Origin: a bacterium
GTDB taxonomy: Bacteria; Armatimonadota; Fimbriimonadia; Fimbriimonadales; JBAXQP01
Direction: 5' to 3'
NCBI GenBank assembly: GCA_037131655.1
Contig: JBAXQP010000093.1
Span: 1-9,047 of the forward strand
Length of the DNA: 9,047 nucleotides
Positions within the stretch are counted from its first letter, which is position 1. Every line of letters starts with the position of its first letter. Shown piece by piece: positions 6,256 through 9,047 of this stretch. Under the pieces are notes generated by a model. The model ran no database searches and was not told the DNA's origin. It saw only the letters and a list, made by a program, of their open reading frames with translations. The translations under genes and the position numbers were made by a program.

Positions 6256-7524
6256 ATGAGAAACACAAGATTGTCACCCTATTCGCGTGTAAGAATCCGA
6301 AATCGTCGTGGTGCGATGCTCATTCTTTTCACCTTAGTTCTCTTTGTCTTGCTGGGGGTCTGCGCGCTTGTTATTGATTTAGGGGTCGCGTATGTTGCTG
6401 CTGGGCAGCTACAGAATATTGCAGATGCCGCTGCATTAGCTGGTGCGGGAAAACTTCGCGAAGGACTCGATCTTGATGCAGCCAAAAATGAAGCAATAAG
6501 CATTGCCGCAGCCAATAAAGTTTTAGGGGTTTCACAGACATTGCCTAAAGTAGATGTCATAGTTGGCAGCTGGGATGCAACCTCTGGCAAAGTCATACCT
6601 TTGGTTGAGACGAGCGGTGAGTATGCAATCCAAGTGACAGTCCGTCGCACTCAAGGTTCTGCGAATGGTCCCATATCTACGTTCTTCGCTAAGATATGGG
6701 GCAAAGACTCTATAGACGTTACTCGTAGCGCTATTGCCGGTCTTCAAGTTCGTGAGCAACAAAGAGCACCTTTGAAATTTATGATCGTTCAGGACGGATC
6801 ATCATCATTCCAAGGCGCTTGGTCAAAGGCAGTTGAAGCGGACGGGGAGTTACTGAAGCTGGTAAATAGTGTATCACTTGATGGTGACGCCGCAGGAATA
6901 GTGACTTTCAATGCAAAGCTTCCGGATTCGTATTTACCTTCCAACTTATACAGAACTTATCCAGTGATGAATAAAGGTATTAAATATGTTACGGATAAGA
7001 ACGGTGTCCCTTTTAAGTCGAATGAGCAAGGAGCCTCTGACCCGAACGGGCAGTACAGATCTATGGCTGGTGGTCTGACTGCTTTCATCCCTAGCAATCA
7101 TTCTGTATTACCTCTAGGTCTCGACAATAACAGCAAACTAACAGTGAATGGAAATGCATGGGGGGATACTGATACATCTGCTGGCTTAAACTATGCTATT
7201 GATCAAATGATATCTCAGCCCGGCTCTAACGCTAGCAAGGTTATAGTATTGGTTAGTGACGGTATGCCGCATAGCGTCGGTGGCACGTCCAGCACTACGG
7301 CTTTCAAACTGGCCGCCATCGCCGCGGCTGACAGAGCCAAAACAGCAGGTATACGAATTCACACCGTCACGTTAGAGGGCACAAACGGCGCAAATTTTGA
7401 TTTCAATGAAGGATTGATCCGCAACGGAGGGGCAGCGCTGCGAGCGTCGAGTGCGGATGACCTGAAAAGACTGCTAATCGGGGTAGGCACAATCGAGATA
7501 GGACGCCCAAAACTGCTCAAGTAA
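6256..7524 (+). CDS. TadG-like membrane-anchored von Willebrand factor A protein
   Basis: The 422-residue product has two recognisable parts. Residues 17-66 (NRRGAMLILFTLVLF... then DLGVAYVAAGQLQNIADAAALAGA) match the N-terminal TadE/TadG-like segment: arginines, one transmembrane helix at about 21-43, and the LQ..ADAAALAGA motif. Residues about 171-410 form a von Willebrand A domain. Its metal-ion-dependent adhesion site looks intact: D180-G-S182-S-S184, a threonine at T305 or T307 in GDTDTSAGL, and D335 in VLVSDG. The long polar segment 223-300 is an expanded loop region within this domain. The C-terminal domain should lie outside the cytoplasm. TadG proteins belong to Flp/Tad pilus systems, yet no other tad gene is nearby, so an adhesive or envelope role is inferred only. 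ATG 6256 follows TGAGGA (6247-6252). The gene stands alone, between a peptidase-gene relic and the intact peptidase gene. Confidence 0.88.
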   Translation: MRNTRLSPYSRVRIRNRRGAMLILFTLVLFVLLGVCALVIDLGVAYVAAGQLQNIADAAALAGAGKLREGLDLDAAKNEAISIAAANKVLGVSQTLPKVDVIVGSWDATSGKVIPLVETSGEYAIQVTVRRTQGSANGPISTFFAKIWGKDSIDVTRSAIAGLQVREQQRAPLKFMIVQDGSSSFQGAWSKAVEADGELLKLVNSVSLDGDAAGIVTFNAKLPDSYLPSNLYRTYPVMNKGIKYVTDKNGVPFKSNEQGASDPNGQYRSMAGGLTAFIPSNHSVLPLGLDNNSKLTVNGNAWGDTDTSAGLNYAIDQMISQPGSNASKVIVLVSDGMPHSVGGTSSTTAFKLAAIAAADRAKTAGIRIHTVTLEGTNGANFDFNEGLIRNGGAALRASSADDLKRLLIGVGTIEIGRPKLLK

Positions 7525-7688
7525 TTAGGGATTGTAACACGCCGTCCATAGCCTGACCAATGTGTTCATTGTATATTCTTCATCGATCTTGTCGGGTTCG
7601 GTGTTCGAAGGCGGCAATCGTAACATTTTATCTTTAATGCAAGTCCGTTAATGTAAACGCAAAGTTGGGCATGTTCTTAAGTGAACTT
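7525..7688 (+). other. Long 3' untranslated stretch after the TadG-like gene
   Basis: About 164 bp separate the TadG-like stop from the next terminator. No reading frame, tRNA or recognised RNA family was seen here. A perfect palindrome, TTAAGTGAACTTAA (7677-7690), abuts the terminator. The stretch could be plain 3' UTR, or it could hold a small RNA that uses the terminator. Confidence 0.4.
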
Positions 7689-7724
7689 AAAAAGCCAACC
7701 GAGATAACTCGGTAGGCTTTTTTT
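7689..7724 (+). terminator. Rho-independent terminator between the TadG-like and M28 genes
   Basis: AAAAAGCC (7689-7696) and ACCGAG (7698-7703) pair with CTCGGT (7708-7713) and GGCTTTTT (7715-7722) around an ATAA loop, with one A-A mismatch. A run of seven T (7718-7724) follows the GC part of the stem. The A-run at the left edge would also make it a workable terminator for leftward transcription. Confidence 0.88.
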
Positions 7725-7744
7725 CGTCGCATTTTATTGTTGTG

Positions 7745-7753
7745 TGGTATGAT
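7745..7753 (+). promoter_or_regulatory. Candidate extended -10 promoter of the M28 peptidase gene
   Basis: TGGTATGAT has the TGn extension and a -10 hexamer TATGAT that matches TATAAT at five of six positions. It lies between the preceding terminator and the SD. There is no good -35 at 17 bp, which the extended -10 may make up for. The predicted 5' leader would be about 25 nt. Confidence 0.42.
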
Positions 7754-7785
7754 TGCGCAAGCTGCAATTTGAGGTGAGAAATAGT

Positions 7786-9047
7786 ATGTTTAATGGAGAA
7801 AAAGCGCTCGAACACGTAAGGGTTATGGTAAAGGAAATCGGCTCGCGATTTGCCGGGTTGGAGAGCGAAAAGCGGGCTGCTGATTATATTTTGAAGTGTT
7901 TTCAGGAGTTTGGTTATACCAACGCTCAATTCCAGCCGTTCCCGCTGGAATTGGACGAAGTTTGGGATATGAAACTTTCTGTCGATGGTTTGGGTGAGGT
8001 GCCATGTCTTCCCATCTTAGGCTCAGACGATTGCCCTGATGGGGTGTCAGGTCCGATTTATTATATAGAAGGTAATAACCTGGCTGATTTAGAGACTACT
8101 GGGCATGGCAAAATTCTATTAATGGAGGGGGAACTTGAAAGCAGTAGAGGCGAGCAATATCAAACAATAATCGCTTGCCGACCGGCCGCGCTCATTATGA
8201 TGAACGCCGACCCCAATAACCCTCCACGCTCCATAGATATCTTCCCTGAGCGACGTAGGCTTTTTGGCAGTTTGACATTAGCTCAAATTGACTATCACGA
8301 AGGCCAAAAACTTCGCGAACTCAACGGAACAACCGCTCATCTTTCGCTTCGTTCAAGTTGTAAAACCGCCACTGCCTATAATGTCATCTGCGAAATCGAA
8401 GGGTCGGAGCATCCTGATGAAATCATCACTATCTGCGGCCATTTCGATACCGTTCTATGCGGGCCCGGCGCCATCGATAATGCCGCCGGAGCCTCTATTG
8501 TGATGGAGCTAGCTCGCATCTTCAAGCATCACGGCTCAAAACGAACGCTTAGGTTCATCGCCATCAGCGGTGAGGAGCAGGGCTTGAGAGGAAGCAGTTT
8601 TTACGTTCGCGAACTTCTAAAAGGCGACCGTCCCGAACTCGATAAGCACGTCTTAGCCCTCAACATCGACATCCAGGGCGCGATGCCCGGTTCAAGTTCG
8701 GGATGGGTGATTGGACCTCAGGATATGTTTGCGTCAATTCGTTTGCTTTCCGCCGAACTGGACGCAGAAACCCCTGCTGTTGACGGCATTTATAGCTCGG
8801 ATGGCCTGCCTTTTAGCGGTATAGGGATTCCATCAGTCACATGGAGCCGTGGCGGAGGTGAAGGATGCTGCGGACATACCACAACTGATCGTTTCGAATG
8901 TGTCAAAGCCGAAGGTTTAGCCGCCTCAGGTGTTTTCATAGAACAATGGATGCGGCGCTATGTCACCGATTCGATTATTTACCCCTTCGAGCGCACTGTC
9001 CCCGAAGAGAAGCTGAAGAATATCTCAGACTACTTCAAAGTCAGAGA
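7786..9047 (+). CDS. M28-family zinc peptidase (3' end outside the window)
   Basis: The frame is open from ATG 7786 to the window end (420 codons, no stop), so the C-terminus is missing. GAGGTGAG (7771-7778) lies 7 bp upstream. The protein resembles M28 aminopeptidases, which use two zinc ions to cleave peptide bonds, usually at the N-terminus. The ligands are in order: H219 in CGHFDT, bridging D231 in GAIDNAAGAS, catalytic E263 and ligand E264 in ISGEEQGLRGS, D295 in LNIDIQG, and H364 in CCGHTTTDRF. Between an N-terminal helix with IGSRFAGLESEKRAADYI and the catalytic part, residues about 60-190 look like an inserted PA-type domain (GVSGPIYYIEG, GHGKILLMEG, AALIMMNAD). No signal peptide is seen, so a cytoplasmic peptidase is likely. 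The substrate is unknown. It has its own promoter and terminator context and appears monocistronic on its left. A partial 5' duplicate lies at 6062-6109. Confidence 0.93.
   Translation, partial: MFNGEKALEHVRVMVKEIGSRFAGLESEKRAADYILKCFQEFGYTNAQFQPFPLELDEVWDMKLSVDGLGEVPCLPILGSDDCPDGVSGPIYYIEGNNLADLETTGHGKILLMEGELESSRGEQYQTIIACRPAALIMMNADPNNPPRSIDIFPERRRLFGSLTLAQIDYHEGQKLRELNGTTAHLSLRSSCKTATAYNVICEIEGSEHPDEIITICGHFDTVLCGPGAIDNAAGASIVMELARIFKHHGSKRTLRFIAISGEEQGLRGSSFYVRELLKGDRPELDKHVLALNIDIQGAMPGSSSGWVIGPQDMFASIRLLSAELDAETPAVDGIYSSDGLPFSGIGIPSVTWSRGGGEGCCGHTTTDRFECVKAEGLAASGVFIEQWMRRYVTDSIIYPFERTVPEEKLKNISDYFKVR

Noticed and set aside
6279..6650. 123-codon minus-strand frame opposite the TadG-like N-terminus
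   Set aside because: The plus-strand frame has clear TadG motifs and an SD; the minus frame reflects its codon bias.
7590..7616. GGTTCGGTGTTCGAA looked like a tRNA T-arm
   Set aside because: No acceptor stem, anticodon arm or CCA fits around it.
7687..7929. 80-codon minus-strand frame spanning the terminator and the M28 start
   Set aside because: It runs through a rho-independent terminator and the strong M28 N-terminus, with no supporting SD.

Overview
This is a bacterial chromosomal window of moderate G+C, with compact operons and Shine-Dalgarno-led genes. Nothing in it fixes the taxon. A triosephosphate isomerase with an insertion after its catalytic-histidine motif, an exported TPR protein joined to NAD kinase and recN, and a TadG/von Willebrand-type protein would fit a deeply branching lineage such as Armatimonadota. 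That placement comes from memory of family sequences and is tentative.

Left part (1-1535, + strand). The window may open with the last codons of an upstream gene (3-59). Next is a two-gene operon: an OsmC/Ohr-family redox protein (250-693) and triosephosphate isomerase tpiA (695-1489), one base apart. A strong rho-independent terminator (1503-1544) closes it.

Repeat block (1503-1907). The gap between the convergent tpiA and recN genes is filled by a tandem repeat with an exact 176-bp period: two nearly identical full units and a third cut off 9 bp short of the recN stop codon. Each unit starts with the right arm of the tpiA terminator and carries four short perfect palindromes. The terminator arms also form 19-bp perfect inverted ends around unit 1, so the block looks like a mobile or amplifying palindromic element.

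Central minus-strand operon (5907 down to 1917). A secreted protein of 13 uninterrupted TPR repeats overlaps NAD kinase (nadK) by ATGA, and recN follows 20 bp later. NAD kinase makes NADP(H) and RecN serves double-strand break repair. The TPR protein probably works outside the cytoplasm as a binding scaffold, so the operon joins unrelated functions.

Right part (5908-9047, + strand). The divergent intergenic region holds a candidate minus-strand promoter, nested inverted repeats, and a 48-bp relic of the 5' coding region of the M28 peptidase gene that lies 1.7 kb further on. Next come a TadG-like membrane-anchored von Willebrand factor A protein (6256-7524) with no visible Tad pilus partners, a terminator (7689-7724), and an M28-family zinc peptidase (from 7786) that runs off the window end with all metal ligands present.

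I found no rRNA, tRNA, CRISPR array, transposase or obvious new multi-gene system. The most interesting items are the peptidase-gene relic next to the vWA gene and the 176-bp palindromic tandem repeat.
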